A stretch of 64,000 bases of DNA from Ceratopteris richardii (lineage: Eukaryota; Streptophyta; Polypodiopsida; Polypodiales; Pteridaceae). This document shows, in pieces, positions 22,100-33,527 of this stretch. The notes below the pieces were generated by a model, which saw nothing but the letters and a program-made list of their open reading frames with translations, did no database searches and was not told the DNA's origin. The translations under genes and the position numbers were made by a program. The DNA lies in the NCBI GenBank assembly GCA_020310875.1, contig CM035420.1, positions 186,011,880-186,075,879 on the forward strand, in the 5' to 3' direction. Position 1 is the stretch's first letter; each line of letters opens with the position of its first letter.

Positions 22100-22565
22100 T
22101 AGGTTCTTTTAAGAAGCAACTAAGGATAGGGAATGGATTGAAGAAATGGAGGAGGAAGTCATGGCACTTGAAGAAAATGATACTTGTTCATTGGTGCCAA
22201 GAACAAATGACATGAAAGTTATTGGCAACAAATGGGTGTACAAGGTAAAGAGGCATGCAAATGGGAGCATCAGTAGGTATAAAGCGAGGTTGGTTTCCAA
22301 AGTTCTTGCTCAAAATTATGACATAGAATTTAAGGAAAAGTTCCGTTCAGTAGCTAAGATCTCCACCATATGGTTTTTTATTTCAATTTCACCCTCAAAA
22401 AGTTGGAAGATGTACCAGTTGGATGTGAACAATGCTTTCCTAAATGTAGAGCTTGAAGAGGTAGTCTTCAAGGAGAAGCCCCAAGGCTTTGAAGATGAGA
22501 GGTTTCCACATCTTTTATGTAGTCTTAAGAAGGCTCTTTATTGATACAATCAAGCCCCAAGGGCT
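22100..22565 (+). pseudogene. C3 RT, 5' part up to the C3in insertion
   Basis: RT start block EEMEEEVMALEENDTCSLVPR, IGNKWVYKVKRHANGSISRYKARLVSK, then MYQLDVNNAFLNVELEEVVF and the PQGFED and KKALY motifs. Reading stops at 22,565, where LTR sequence of C3in begins after GGGCT. The rest of RT resumes at 25,349 in the corresponding phase. One stop (TGA) lies just before the junction. Confidence 0.9.
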
Positions 22566-23758
22566 TGTTGGAGCAAATCTATGACAAGCCTAAGTATTGT
22601 CTTGAGTCCCACAAAGTCATAGAAGATGCCTTAAAATGAAGACAATGTAAAGTTCACTTGTGAACTACCTCTTGTAACTTTTGAAGACTTTACTTAATGT
22701 AAAAGTGAAACAATCTTAAGTGGTTGAGTCCACTTGATCAAAAAGGGAAAGAGGAGCCACAAATTCGTGATTTGTGGTAGATAGAGAATCAAATCAATCA
22801 CTAATTGATTGGAGAGTGATTGAGGGGAGTTAGCCTCCCAAGATCAACTATAAATAGCATTACAAGGCACACATATGTATCAATAAGTCCATTGTATTGT
22901 ACAATACATTCATTTTCATGATCATTTGAGTTCATATTTCCATGTTCTTGTTTAGTGTACTACTCACTGCCATATCTCTCAGTTTTCTCAGTCAGATTGC
23001 AGAGATGGTTTCTCTGAGCTTGGTGCATCATTTTCAGTGATTTAACTTGATAAAGTTAGCTCTATAAGTCTAATATATGCTCACCAATTTTCATTTCATT
23101 TGGGTTTTGCAATCTTCAGTTATGTTCAGTTTAAGTCAACCCTCTCTGTTCATTTTCACTTCTCTGTCAGGTACCCGACTTTTTCTACTCATCTTGTCAG
23201 AGCTGTTTCTCAGTGTGTACTTAGCCGAATTCAATGATTTAAAGCTTGTTAAATTCATCGTACTGTCTAGTATAAGAATACAAATTTTCATATTCATTGA
23301 AATCTTAAATCTAGAGTTATGTTCATTTTTCTGCTCACTTGTCTCATTACTATAGGAGCCTGTGAAAATTGGGATGATGTCATCACTTGTTAAACATTAT
23401 TCTCAGTGTGTGGTTCATTATTTTTTATGCGATTACTCTTGAAAGTTAGCTCTTTACGTTAAATAGACTTCCTTAAAAGGAATTAAACTAATTACTGCTG
23501 TGATTAGAGAATTATGCAAAACACTGGACAGGTGTATGAACCAAAATAGCAAGTTCTTCACCTCTGAGCTAACTCCAACTTATCTCTGTTGATCTATCTT
23601 TTTGAGAGTGATCTTCCAAGGTACATAGGGTATCTAATACATCCATTGACAAGCTAAAAGGACCCAGCACATACTCCTGGAGTTCATTTGGCTGGTGTAG
23701 ATCAAGGATTTTGCAACACCTCTTCATCTTTAAGCACATACCTATCCATCTCTTCACA
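22566..23758 (+). repeat. C3in 5' LTR and primer-binding site
   Basis: 1193 bp, TGTTGGAGCAAATC to CTCTTCACA. TGGTATCAGAG follows at 23,760-23,770 (initiator-tRNA-Met type site). Scattered short similarity to the C5 LTR fits a related family. Confidence 0.9.
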
Positions 23759-23783
23759 GTGGTATCAGAGTAAGTTGGACAAC

Positions 23784-24655
23784 ATGGCAAATGGATTTTT
23801 TTCATCAATTGACAAATTGGATAGAGGTAATTACTCAGCTTGGTTATTAAGGATGTAAGCTTATCTCCAAGTAGAAGTTTATATGGTTATGTGGCTGGAG
23901 ATGAAGTTATGCCAAGTTTCAGGAACAAAAGTCAACCAACACAAGAAGAGAAAGAAAGATTGAGCACATGGTGCTCCAAGGATGCACTTGCAAGGTCTTA
24001 TCTCCTCAACTCTATCTCATATTTTTTGTTGTCTCACATTAGAAGTTTTAAGACATCTCAAGAAGTGTGGGATTCACTTGAAGCTTTCTTCTCTTCAAGT
24101 ACTAAAGCTAGGAAGCATCAATTATGGCTAGATTTCACAACTCTCAAGAAGGCTCCCAAACAAAATGTGACTGATTTTGTCACAAAGCTCAAGGACATAG
24201 CAGATCAGTTGTGAAGCATTGGAGAGGTAATAGATGAAGAGCAAATTGTAAGGCAGGTCATCAATGGCTTGAAGGCAGATGACAAGTGGGAAGCATTCAC
24301 CACAACTATGGATTTGTACATGGACATGCATGTACCTGATTTCAATATACTCATTGGACAACTACTTACTCAAGAGGCAAAGCTTATAAAAAATGGAGAA
24401 AGATCTAAAGGTAATCAATCTTCAACTTTATACACTGATAAAAGCAAGTCCAAAGATAACAAAGGAAAGGCAAAGAAAGTGGATGATGAAGCATGAACAT
24501 ATCAAGCTAACTATGCAGGTAGAGGAAGACATGGCAGAGGTAGTGGAAGAGGAGGTAGACAAGGCAGGGGGAGATCCCAAGACTCCAACTCATGTTCTAT
24601 TTGTGGATTAACTAATCATACAACCGAAAATTGCTTTAGGAATTCCAAGAATCAA
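23784..24655 (+). pseudogene. C3in gag
   Basis: ATG at 23,784 (MANGFFSSIDKLDRGNYSAW) begins a copia gag. After a frameshift it reads LPSFRNKSQPTQEEKERLSTW, DALARSYLLNSISYFLL, TSQEVWDSLEAFFSSSTKARKHQLW, then a stop, then KADDKWEAFTTTMDLYMDM. A CX2CX4HX4C knuckle (CSICGLTNHTTENC) lies at about 24,594-24,635. Residue-by-residue it is strikingly close to the C5 gag at 33,528-34,380, which shows the same family inserted at least twice nearby. Confidence 0.9.
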
Positions 24656-24820
24656 AGAGGCAAAGGATACAATAGAGGAACTTATGCCTACTCAAGAGGA
24701 AGGTTCAACATCTACCATGGCAATTACAACAACTACAATCATTCAAACTGTCAAGGAGGATACAAAGGAAGAAGAGACTTCAATAACTACACAGAAGACT
24801 CAAACAAAGAGGATTCATTA

Positions 24821-25306
24821 TTGATCATGAACATGGCTATGCCACAAGGTAAATTTGATGAGCATGTTTTCTACATAGATTCAGGTTGTTCAAATCATAT
24901 GGCAGGAAATGTGGCACTCCTAGCAGATTTAGAAGGTCCAAGGAATAAGCATGAGGTACAAATAGGAGATGACACAAGACATCCTGTGGAGAAAATAGGC
25001 AATGTCAAAGCACCTGATGGAAACATCAACCTACTCAGTACGGTACTCTATGTCCCTACCATTACAAAGAATTTGATAAGTGTTGGGCAGATAGTAGAGA
25101 AAGGGTTGCAAGTCAGGTTCACAAAAGCATGAGCATTTGTTGAAGATCCAATTCAAGGATTCAGAAGAATTTCAAAAGGTGAAAAGACAGGTAGATTGTA
25201 CACATTTGAATTACAAGACACTAGAAACATTGCTCTCTTTAATTATGGTAGTTAGACACTCACAGAATTGGAAGTATGGCACAAAAGGTTAGCACATATT
25301 GGTGAA
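24821..25306 (+). pseudogene. C3in protease and start of integrase, truncated
   Basis: The protease has an intact active-site block FYIDSGCSNHMAG at about 24,870-24,905 and the C-terminal marks VLYVPTITKNLISVGQIVEKG. A TGA lies near 25,130. The frame then continues through RRISKGEKTGRLYTFEL to ELEVWHKRLAHIGE, the first His pair of the integrase zinc region. At 25,307 it drops into the terminal 37 bp of the 3' LTR. Confidence 0.88.
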
Positions 25307-25343
25307 CTTCATCTTCAAGCACATACCTATCCATCTCTTCACA
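25307..25343 (+). repeat. C3in 3' LTR remnant (37 bp)
   Basis: CTTCATCTTCAAGCACATAC to CTCTTCACA matches the last 37 bp of the C3in 5' LTR (23,722-23,758) with one mismatch. It ends in CA next to the GGGCT duplication, which proves it is the true element end. Confidence 0.92.
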
Positions 25344-25348
25344 GGGCT

Positions 25349-26411
25349 TGGAACCAAAGACTTGTGGAATACTTGGTAAAATGTGGATACAATCAGAGTC
25401 ATGCAGACCCATCACTCTTTGTGAAGGAAGATAGCAAAACTATTTTCATTTGTATATACGTTGATGATTTGATCATTACAAGGGGTGATGAACCCAGTAT
25501 CAAGGACATAAAGAGAAAGCTTGTATGTGAGTTTAAAATCTCTGATGTAGGGATTTTGAGGCACTTCCTTGGGATTGAAGTACTATACAAAGAAGAAGGT
25601 ATATACTTGATGCAAAGGAAATACATTCTAGATCTTTTGAAGAAGTTTGGCTTGTGTGATTGCAAGCCCATTTCAAATCCATTAGAGGTAAATGGTAAGA
25701 TAAGTGCTCAAGGAGATGAATAAATGAAGGATGTGACCATGTATAGGTCAATAATTGGTTTTCTCTTGTATGCTATCATGACAAGACCAGATATTGCACA
25801 TGTAGTTGGAGTATTATCTCATTTCTCGCAGGCAATGAGAGTACTTCATCTTATTGTAGCCAAAATGGTACTTAGGTACTTCAAAGGATCAGTGAAAAAA
25901 GGGCTATATCATCGATTTGATGATTGCTTAAATGTACGAGTTTATTGTGATGATTATTGGGAGAGTTCCAAAGATGATAGAAGGAGCACTAGTGGATATG
26001 TTATCATGCTAGGGAAGAAGACCATCTCATGGATGTCAAGGAAACAAACAACAGTGGCTCTCTCCTCAACTGAAGATGAGTATAGAGGCTTAGCACAAGC
26101 ATGATGTGAGCTTATGTGGCTCAAGAAGTTGTTTGTTGATATTGAAATCTTTGTAGGTTAAGCAAGTACCTATTTTTGTGACCTTATAAGTATGATACAC
26201 TTGGCTCAAAATCTGGTGTTCCATGCAAGGTTGAGGCATATAGAAGTGCATTACCCATTTATTAGAGAGAAGATCCTATCAAAGGATGTTAAGGTGGATC
26301 ATGTCAATACAAAGGACCAATATGCAGATATGTTTACCAAAGCTTTGGATGGAGTAAAGCTACAACACTTCAAGGCATGCATTGGAATGAAGGATCTGTG
26401 CATTGAGACTT
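25349..26411 (+). pseudogene. C3 RT, 3' part, and RNase H
   Basis: This is the continuation of C3 pol after the nested element. The RT active site FICIYVDDLIITR lies at about 25,445-25,483, followed by ISDVGILRHFLGIEVL, IYLMQRKYILDLLKKFGL and KPISNPLEVN. A TAA near 25,721 separates it from MYRSIIGFLLYAIMTRPDIAH and the RNase H block VYCDDYWESSKDDRRSTSGY, WMSRKQTTVALSSTEDEYRGLA. The tail is FHARLRHIEVHYPFIRE and MFTKALDGVKL. A TGA follows near 26,409, then the polypurine tract. The YVDD site is intact. Confidence 0.92.
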
Positions 26412-27217
26412 GAGGGGGAGTGTTGAAAATCAAGTCTCAATCATGCAAAAGGACTCATCCATAAGTTTTATAAGTGGAAAAATAAAAAAGGAGAACACAA
26501 AGTGGTGGAAGTTAGTTAGGAGCTCCACCAAACTCAATCAAATTCAAATCTCATCAATCACCTACCAAAAAGTGTACACTACTTGGTGGGTGGTTAGCTA
26601 AATTGTAGGAAAAGTAAAAACTCTATATAAGTACCATCCCACCTTTGTTTCTTGAGTTTTATGCATTCCACTAGTTTCCCAGTTAGTTTAATGAATTCAT
26701 AAACTTTAGCAAGCAACCCCCTTGCTTGCTTAGCCTATTTTCTCATGATTTTGCTCCTCTCTATCTAGAGGTGTATTTAGGATTTTCCAAATCTTATTGT
26801 ACTAGATTGCAGAGCATTTTTTTTCTCTCTCATTGTACTCATTTTCATTGTTTTAAAGCTTAATTTTGTCTCTCATATAGTGTGCCAAAATGTTCCAAAG
26901 TTTCAAGTTCTTTGACTATGTGACTTGTGAGGAATTATCAATTTTGTGAAGTTATATCTCTGCACATAGGCAGAGTGTTGGAAACAAGTAGCCTATTTTG
27001 CAGAGGATCCTTCTCTAGTTGAAATATCCATCTAGGATGATTTCAAGTTTTTGGATAGCTCTTAGGAACTAGTTTAAGTCTACAAGGTTTTCTTTCAAGT
27101 CTCTATACAGATTTAGGGAAAAGTACAGAACAATGAGCACATATCACTGCTTATGGACTTGGTGGAGGCTATCCATCTTCCATTGTTACATTGGCGTGTT
27201 GGAAACATCCCCCATTA
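26412..27217 (+). repeat. C3 polypurine tract and 3' LTR
   Basis: GAGGGGGAG at 26,412-26,420 is the plus-strand primer. The LTR starts TGTTGAAAATCAAG at 26,421 and ends CCCCCATTA at 27,217 (terminal CA changed to TA). It is 797 bp and very similar to the 5' LTR. Confidence 0.92.
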
Positions 27218-27421
27218 TGCTAAACAATTCAATTTTGGGGATCTTCTTTACAACCTTTAACTCTTTAGATATTTACTACAAAGAAGAAAAAATATAGGAG
27301 AAAAGAATCAAAAGAGAAAATACTTGAAATAGAGAAATCCAAAGTAGGTCTCTAGGTATTTAAACTCCTGGAGACTAGTTTTTTGATGTGGGGTTTTTGA
27401 CCTGATTCTTAAACTTATTTT
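27218..27421. other. Short non-coding gap between C3 and C4
   Basis: Opens with the TGCTA duplication (27,218-27,222) and ends at the C4 LTR. AT-rich, with no feature seen. Confidence 0.6.
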
Positions 27422-28266
27422 TGTTATGTTTACAAACTTGTAAACGTAAAATTACACAACTAGAAGTGAGAAGACCTCCCAAGATCTTCAAAAAATCAAA
27501 AAAATATTTCCAAACTTCAGAAAACAAACTTTCTTGAAAACTTACAAGAAAACAGAAATGGGTTACTGTAGCAAAATAACCACCAAAAAATCTTTGAGTA
27601 TAATTGGTTAAAACCAATTATATATCCTGAAGAAGACTCTATGTAGCATGCTTTAGAAACAAAAAACATAACGAAAGGTGGAGTATATCTACTAAACAAA
27701 TAGTTTGAAGTCAAGGTATGCCAAGGCCTATTACAACAAGGTATGAATAACTATCCAAATTGAAAATTGATGTAGAATAGAAGGAAAACTAAAAAGTTAT
27801 GAGGAATTTTTGAGTTTTCCTTCTATTCTACATAAGAAAACTCAAAAGTACAAGAGATAAGAAAACTCTTTCAAGTGAGAACACTCAAAAATACCTCATA
27901 ACAATTGAGATATGAAAGTTTGAAGATGAGACACCGAATACACATAAGAAACTAAGTTTTCTCATTGAATTTTGTAGAAAAACGGATCTATCTATATAGT
28001 AAAAGTTCTAAGCTTTGCAACACAACAAGAATCACTCAATTTGTCCACCTACAGTAAGAGAACTACTCTTTTTATTGAGAGGCTATCAACAGGGGCACAT
28101 TCCTTGTCTAAAAATAGACACCTCTCCTTTCCTTCTAACTTTTATCTACTTTTATCTACTTTTAATCTGAATTTAAAGATGTGAGCACCTCCACATGTTA
28201 TTTATCATAAATAATAAAATACACCAAGCTAAAAAAAACTACTTTAGAGCTTCTTCTTATCTAACA
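27422..28266 (-). repeat. C4 3' LTR
   Basis: 845 bp. On the minus strand it starts TGTTAGATAAGAAG after a G-rich purine tract (GAGGGGGGCAA), and it ends GTAAACATAACA. It matches the truncated 5' LTR at 38,899-39,290. It contains a perfect 19-bp inverted repeat (arms 27,772-27,790 and 27,813-27,831). Confidence 0.9.
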
Positions 28267-28329
28267 TTGCCCCCCCTCAAGCTCTAAATCCAAAGCTTTG
28301 ACTCCAAGTAGAACTTTGATTTGCTTGAG

Positions 28330-29270
28330 CTTCTGAGCATCCATTACTTTTGTGAGTATGTCTACTAATTGATCTTTAATTCCAACATTTTGAATATCAA
28401 TATCTTCATTCACCACCTTCTCTCGGTTATAATGATAGTTTACTTCAATATATTGGTTCTTGCATGGTACATTGGATTAGATGTGAGTTCTAATGAACTT
28501 ACATTATCTCCAAAAAGTAGTGGAGGTGATGTGGATAGCTTTGTGTCTTCATAAAGCTTCAAATACCACATAGTCTCACATATTGCATTTTTAAGACTTC
28601 TATATTCAGCTTCTATGCTTGAAAGTGCTACTGTAGGCTGTTTTTTAGAACTCCATGAAACCCAATTACTACCTGCAAATATCATATTCCTACCTATGCT
28701 CCTTCTATCATCTTTATTTCCAGCCCAATTTGCATCACTATATGCTTTCAGATCCATAACTTCATGATATTTATAGCCCCAAACTTCATTTAGTGTACCC
28801 TTCAAATATTGCAATACCCTTTTAGCTGCTTGCATATGTACATCTGTGGGTTTGTTCATGAATTGAGACAATGTACTTTCACTAAATGTAATATCCAGCC
28901 TTGTTAAAATTGCATATATAAGAGAACCAATCAAAGATCTGTAGATAAGTGGATCTTCTAAAGATTCACCATCTTCAATATTGTACTTCACATTGGGTTC
29001 CATCGGATTACTAATACTCATACAATGCTCCATGCCATATTTCTTAAATAAATATGAAATATACTTCCTTTGTAGAAGATATACACCATCTTCTTTCTTC
29101 ATAACTTTGATTCCAAGAATGTAGGTCAATTCTCCAAAATCAGAAATTTTGAATTTAGATCCAAGTTCTACTTTGATCCTAGCTATTTTGCCTTTACTGT
29201 TTCTTGTTATTATCAAGTCATCCACATAAATTGAGATATAAACAATCAAAGATCCTTCAACATACAAAGA
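28330..29270 (-). pseudogene. C4 RT C-terminal part and RNase H
   Basis: A nearly open 275-codon block on the minus strand. The RT active site IYVDDLIITR sits near its start (about 29,205-29,235). It is followed by ISDFGELTYILGIKV, VYLLQRKYISYLFKKYGM, ISNPMEPNVK, RSLIGSLIYAILTRLDI and LSQFMNKPTDVHM. Then comes RNase H: KAYSDANWAGNKDDRRSIG, WVSWSSKKQPTVALSS, EAEYRSLKNA and FGDNVSSLEL..PMYHAR. It fades after about 28,440 into degenerate tail sequence before the polypurine tract. All RT/RNase H acidic residues in this block look intact. Confidence 0.92.
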
Positions 29271-29279
29271 AGTATCTAC

Positions 29280-29790
29280 ATTTGAACACCTGTATCCCCG
29301 CTTTTAAAGAAACTTAAACAATCTAAAATTCACCCTTGGATCTTGTTTAAGACCATACAATGCTTTCAAGATTTTACATAAATATGTAGGCTTCTTGGAA
29401 TCTTCATAACTTGCTGGTTGCTCCATGGTTAAATCACCATTGAAAAATCCATTTTTGATACCTAATTGATAAAGATTCCATACCTTGCTTGTGGCAACAA
29501 TTATTTATGTCCTTATTGTTGATATCTTGGAAACATGAGAAAATTTCTCCTCATAATCGATGCTGTAACTCTGTGCATGAGTTTTAGAAACAAGCCTTGC
29601 TTTATATCTACTTACTGAACCATCACTGTTTCTCTTGATCCTGTACACCCATTTGTATCGATTACCTTCATGTTACATTGCCTTGGAACTAAATTCCATG
29701 TATTGTTCTCATATAAAGTTCCCATTTCTTCATGCATTGCCTTAACCCATTTCTTTACCTTTGATACTTCTTTAAAAGTTGTTGGTTCCT
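29280..29790 (-). pseudogene. C4 RT N-terminal part, frame-broken
   Basis: The minus strand carries EVSKVKKWVKAMHEEMGTLYENNTWNLVPR (copia RT start) at about 29,775-29,685. It continues with several frame changes and stops through equivalents of GSVSRYKAR, the Q-G-I-D/N-Y-EE region and the G-L-K-Q-x-P-R segment near 29,350. It links the integrase ORF (to 29,789) with the RT C-terminal block. Confidence 0.8.
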
Positions 29791-31170
29791 ACTCAAGAAG
29801 TTTTGCCCTATAAGCTTCATGAGAAAATATTTGCAATTGTCTTCTTTCTCTTACTAGATACCTTGATTGATTTCTTGTCCTACTATGCTTTTCTTGCCTT
29901 TGAGATTGGGTTCTTCTTGATGTAGAACCTACACTTTCTTCTTCCTCTGACTCAATTTCCTTTGAAATTAAATCTAGAATTTTCTTCAACTTTTGATTGG
30001 GAGGAGTTACCTCTTCATGTGTAATTTGACTTTCCGATGAGCTTTGAGAACTTGGATCTTCTTCATGAATTCTTGTAGTTTCTTCTTCATCTACTTGCAC
30101 TTCATGTTGATACCAAGATTTATCTTCTTGAAACATAACATCCCTCGAAACAATTACCTCTCTCGTATCTGGGTTCACACATCTATATCTAGGTTGCCCT
30201 ATTCCCATACCAATGAAAATCATTTTTGGTGACCTTGGATCCAACTTTGACCTTAATTGTTGTGGAACATGAACAAAAAATATGCTACCAAAAATTCTAC
30301 AATTAGAAATATCTAGTTTTGATCCATAAAAAACTTCATAAGAAGCTTTTTGTACATGATTCTGAGTAGGTGGTAACTTGTTCATCACATAAATTTCCAT
30401 ATTGCATGCTTCAACCCAAAAAGTAAGTTGTAAGTCCTTTTCATTTAACATGCACCTACCCATCTCCAAGATAGACCTATTTCTTCTTTCAACCATGCCA
30501 TTCTATTGAGGTGTGTATCTATTTGTAGTCTCGTTTTTAATTCCCTCTTCTTCCAAATATGTAAGAAATTGATTAGAAAAATACTCACCTCCTCCATCTG
30601 ATCTCAACCTTCTTATGCTTTGACCTGTTTGCTTTTTTCAACCAATGATTTGAACTTCTTGAACATATGAAACACTTCTGATTTGTATTTCATAAAATAA
30701 ATGAATGTAAACTTTGAGAAGTCATCAATAAATGTCACAAAGTACTTGCTACCGACCATGGAATCTTCTTGAGATGGATCCCATACATCACTATGAATCA
30801 AGTCCAAAATACCTCTGCTTTGTAATCCTCCTTTTGAAAAAGCAATTTGTACATGTTTCCCAAACTGACAAGCCTCACAAACATAATCCAAATCTTGCTT
30901 AGGTAGTTGTGGTAGACCTTCAACCAAGGAGTTCTTTGCAACATCCTTCAATCTTCCAACACTTACATGTCCTAATCTCTTATGCCATAAATCTAGTAGA
31001 CTTACTTGACTCCCATTGACCATTGTATAACCTGCATAATATGGAAATTCAACTTCATAAGTATATAATCTATTTACCTTTTTTCCTCTTATAACAAAAG
31101 TCCCATTGCTCTTCTGATAAGCTTGCCATTGATTATTGTCAAAATCTAGATTCACTCCATTGTCCTCCAT
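29789..31170 (-). pseudogene. C4 copia integrase and linker
   Basis: Two open blocks. The first (31,170-30,613) has the HHCC zinc region LWHKRLGHVSVGRL ... YVCEACQFGK and the core start LDLIHSDVWDPS, VTFIDDFSKFT. Around 30,600-30,500 the frame breaks near the second Asp (SDGGGEYF-like). The second block (30,496-29,789) opens at MVERRNRSILE, just after the catalytic Glu region, and runs through FWVEACNMEIYVMNK, KASYEVFYGSKLD, HVPQQLRSKLDP and a long charged Ser/Glu/Arg-rich linker. This is typical copia organisation; one or two lesions separate the halves. Confidence 0.9.
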
Positions 31171-31299
31171 CTATCCAAATGAAATTAAATTTCTTGTAAT
31201 AGTAGGAAAAAACAAAACATCATTGAGAGTTATGTGTTCATTAAGTGGGCAATCACCAATATATTCTACTTCATGCTCAGTACTATCTCCTATAGCAAC

Positions 31300-31380
31300 T
31301 GTGAGTTCACAAAAATATTCATATTATGACTCATGTGGTTTGAGCAACCACTATCTATATACCAAGTTTTTTTAAATTGC
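31300..31380 (-). pseudogene. C4 copia protease active-site region
   Basis: The minus strand encodes TWYIDSGCSNHMSHN at about 31,325-31,368, the copia protease active site with D-S-G intact. Flanking protease sequence is frame-broken (stops near 31,170-31,200 and upstream). Weak copia protease sequence continues to about 31,180. Confidence 0.78.
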
Positions 31381-31499
31381 TTCCTCTCGTGTGTTTTTAT
31401 ATGCATAGCCATAAGAATGTTTTGCTTCTATGTCTTAGCCTCCTCTTGCAATATGTTTTTGTTTTGATGCATGTGGTCTTGGCCTCTCCATCTTTGTCG

Positions 31500-32377
31500 T
31501 CCTCTAAAACCACCTTTTCTATTTGGGTTGGAGAAGCAATCCCTCACATAATGACCAAATTTACCACAATAACTACAAGTAAAGTTATCTTGCTAATTTG
31601 GTTGATTTTATTGACTGTATTGTATTGTTCTTCCTCCTCTAGTAGCATCAAAGATTCCTCTTCGTCTTGCGTTGTTGTTGAATCTTCCTCCTCCTCTCCA
31701 ATTTCCTATACCTCTTGTCTATTTGATGAAGTATAAAGAGCTTGTCCTTGACCACCTCTTTGAGAATGATAAGAGTTTCCACCTTCTATGTTGATTTCTT
31801 CAGGCATCATGAGTGTTTGTAAATCTTCAAAGGATGGTAGCTTCTCTCGAGTCATGATAGATGTAATGAAAGATTTCCATCTTTCATCTTCCCTCAAGCC
31901 ATTTAACATGCTATTAAACTTTATATCCTCACTAGAAGATTCATCAATAGAGGCTAATGCTTCAATAAGAGATTTTACCTCAAGAATATAACCATTAATT
32001 TATTGTCATGGCTTCTTTTTTACTCTTGTCAGCTCACCAATAAGTTTTGTTTGTCTTTCTCTATTCGTAGTTGCAAATAACCTTTCTAGAGACTCCAAGG
32101 CTTCTCTACTCGTATTCAAACCCCTTATATATCCAAGCATAGTATTCAAAACTATTTGTGATATAATAAACAAAACTCTCCTCTCTCTTTCGATCCATTC
32201 TTGTTCTCTTGCTCGATCTACTTCTGTAGGAGCTTCTAGTAATACTGGCTTCAATTCTGTACCTGTTATTAATCCCCAAATTCCTTTAGACATGAGATAA
32301 GACTCCATTCGAAATCGCCACATGGGATAATTTCTCCCATCTGATAACTTCTCAATTGATGCACTCAAATCTGCCAT
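31500..32377 (-). pseudogene. C4 gag
   Basis: ATG at 32,375-32,377 begins MADLSASIEKLSDGRNYPMW, a standard copia gag start. The frame is open for 123 codons (RRVLFIISQIVLNTML, SREALESLERLFATTNRERQTKL), then stops. It continues as LIEALASIDES, LREDERWKSFITSIMTREKLPSFEDL. A CX2CX4HX4C knuckle (CSYCGKFGHYVRDC) lies at about 31,540-31,583. It is equivalent to C3 gag in layout. Upstream, about 65 bp separate the ATG from the C5 insertion. Confidence 0.9.
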
Positions 32378-32442
32378 GTTGAATTGTTGTAAACAAAGAA
32401 TATAATTTAATAAGATTTATGAAGGGTTTGATCAAACAAAAA

Positions 32443-33501
32443 TGCTGGTGTAATTTACAAGCCTACACATTTGGCTTGATGGATACATTAAAGTCCATGC
32501 ACATATGGAGAAGCATAGGAACTATTGCTAGTGGTTAATTACCACTTTACTTCTTTGTAAAAGTCAAATTAACTTGGAACCTTTGTAAACACCTACCAAA
32601 AGGGATTCGTGGAAAAATGGTTAGCTTTGATTGAAGGAATATATCCTAGGATATAGGAGCTTAATCATAGGGAGCCAAAAGTTTGAATTTGAATTCAAAT
32701 TTTTACTCAATCACTATAAAAGTGTTCATGGAAAAGTCGCGGTTAAGACTCATCATTCTCGAGCTCATTATTGTCAATTCTGAGTGTGTGTGAGGCCTAA
32801 ACTCTAGCCCACACCTACCTACACCATTAGGCAATGATATTCATGCCAATGGTATTGTATACAAGTGTTCATTAATACATACATTCACATTGTTCATTTC
32901 TGAGTTCTCTGTCATACTACCTGAAAGTCTATCAAATTGTGGAGTGCATATCTCAGTCACTTCGTGACCAAATTCAAAGATCTAAAGCTTGTTGGAATCA
33001 GCTCAAAGTTGTCTACATGCTACCAAAATTTGAAGAGATTCTATTCAGCCATTTCAGAGAAAAGATCATCGAGGTGATCACTGGTCAATGTTTGCAACAA
33101 TCCTAAAAAATCGGGGGTAAATGGTTATTTGCTAAATTGATTTCTCTTAGCATAGTTGATCTTTTTGTATCATTCGACTTGGAATAGTTAGCTTGCTAAG
33201 CTAATTAGATACCCCTAAAAGGAAGTTTTCCAATTCCTACTCTGCTGGTGATACTGATCAAAAGATCCAGCAGGTGTCAAGACATAAATCGAAGGTTTTC
33301 TTGAGATCTTGAGATTCTAAGTTATCTGTTTTGTCTCAATCTTTACATACATCATTTCCAAAGTACATAGCCCATTTTATGGTGTCATTGGAAAGCTAAG
33401 GAGGTCTACTTATCAACTCTAAAGCATCAGAGGGCTGGTACAAAGCCCGTTTTGGCAGTACCTACTCAATCTCTTGGAGCATCCATCCATCTTTCCCAAC
33501 A
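32443..33501 (+). repeat. C5 5' LTR and primer-binding site
   Basis: Starts TGCTGGTGTAATTT and ends TTTCCCAACA. It is followed at 33,503-33,514 by TGGTATCAGAGC, an exact match to the usual initiator-tRNA-Met primer site. Promoter and polyadenylation signals should lie inside but are not individually called. Confidence 0.95.
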
Positions 33502-33527
33502 GTGGTATCAGAGCAAACTAAGGTAAA

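Larger units (their letters stand above)
22566..25343 (+). mobile_element. C3in: copia element nested in C3 RT, 3' half deleted
   Basis: A 5' LTR (22,566-23,758), primer site, gag, knuckle, protease and the start of integrase are followed abruptly by only the last 37 bp of the 3' LTR (25,307-25,343). The host pentamer GGGCT lies at 22,561-22,565 and again at 25,344-25,348. Host RT coding sequence is continuous across the element in the same phase when one GGGCT is counted. Most of integrase, all RT/RNase H and nearly the whole 3' LTR are missing, so the element was internally deleted after insertion. Its gag is close to that of C5. Confidence 0.92.
18368..27217 (+). mobile_element. C3: Ty1/copia element interrupted by C3in
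   Basis: This plus-strand copia element has LTRs at 18,368-19,170 and 26,421-27,217. The pentamer TGCTA flanks both ends (18,363-18,367 and 27,218-27,222), an exact target duplication. Internal order is primer site, gag, knuckle, protease, integrase, RT (5' part), then the nested element C3in, then the remainder of RT and RNase H. Subtracting C3in leaves about 6.1 kb, a normal copia size. Many stops are present. Confidence 0.93.
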
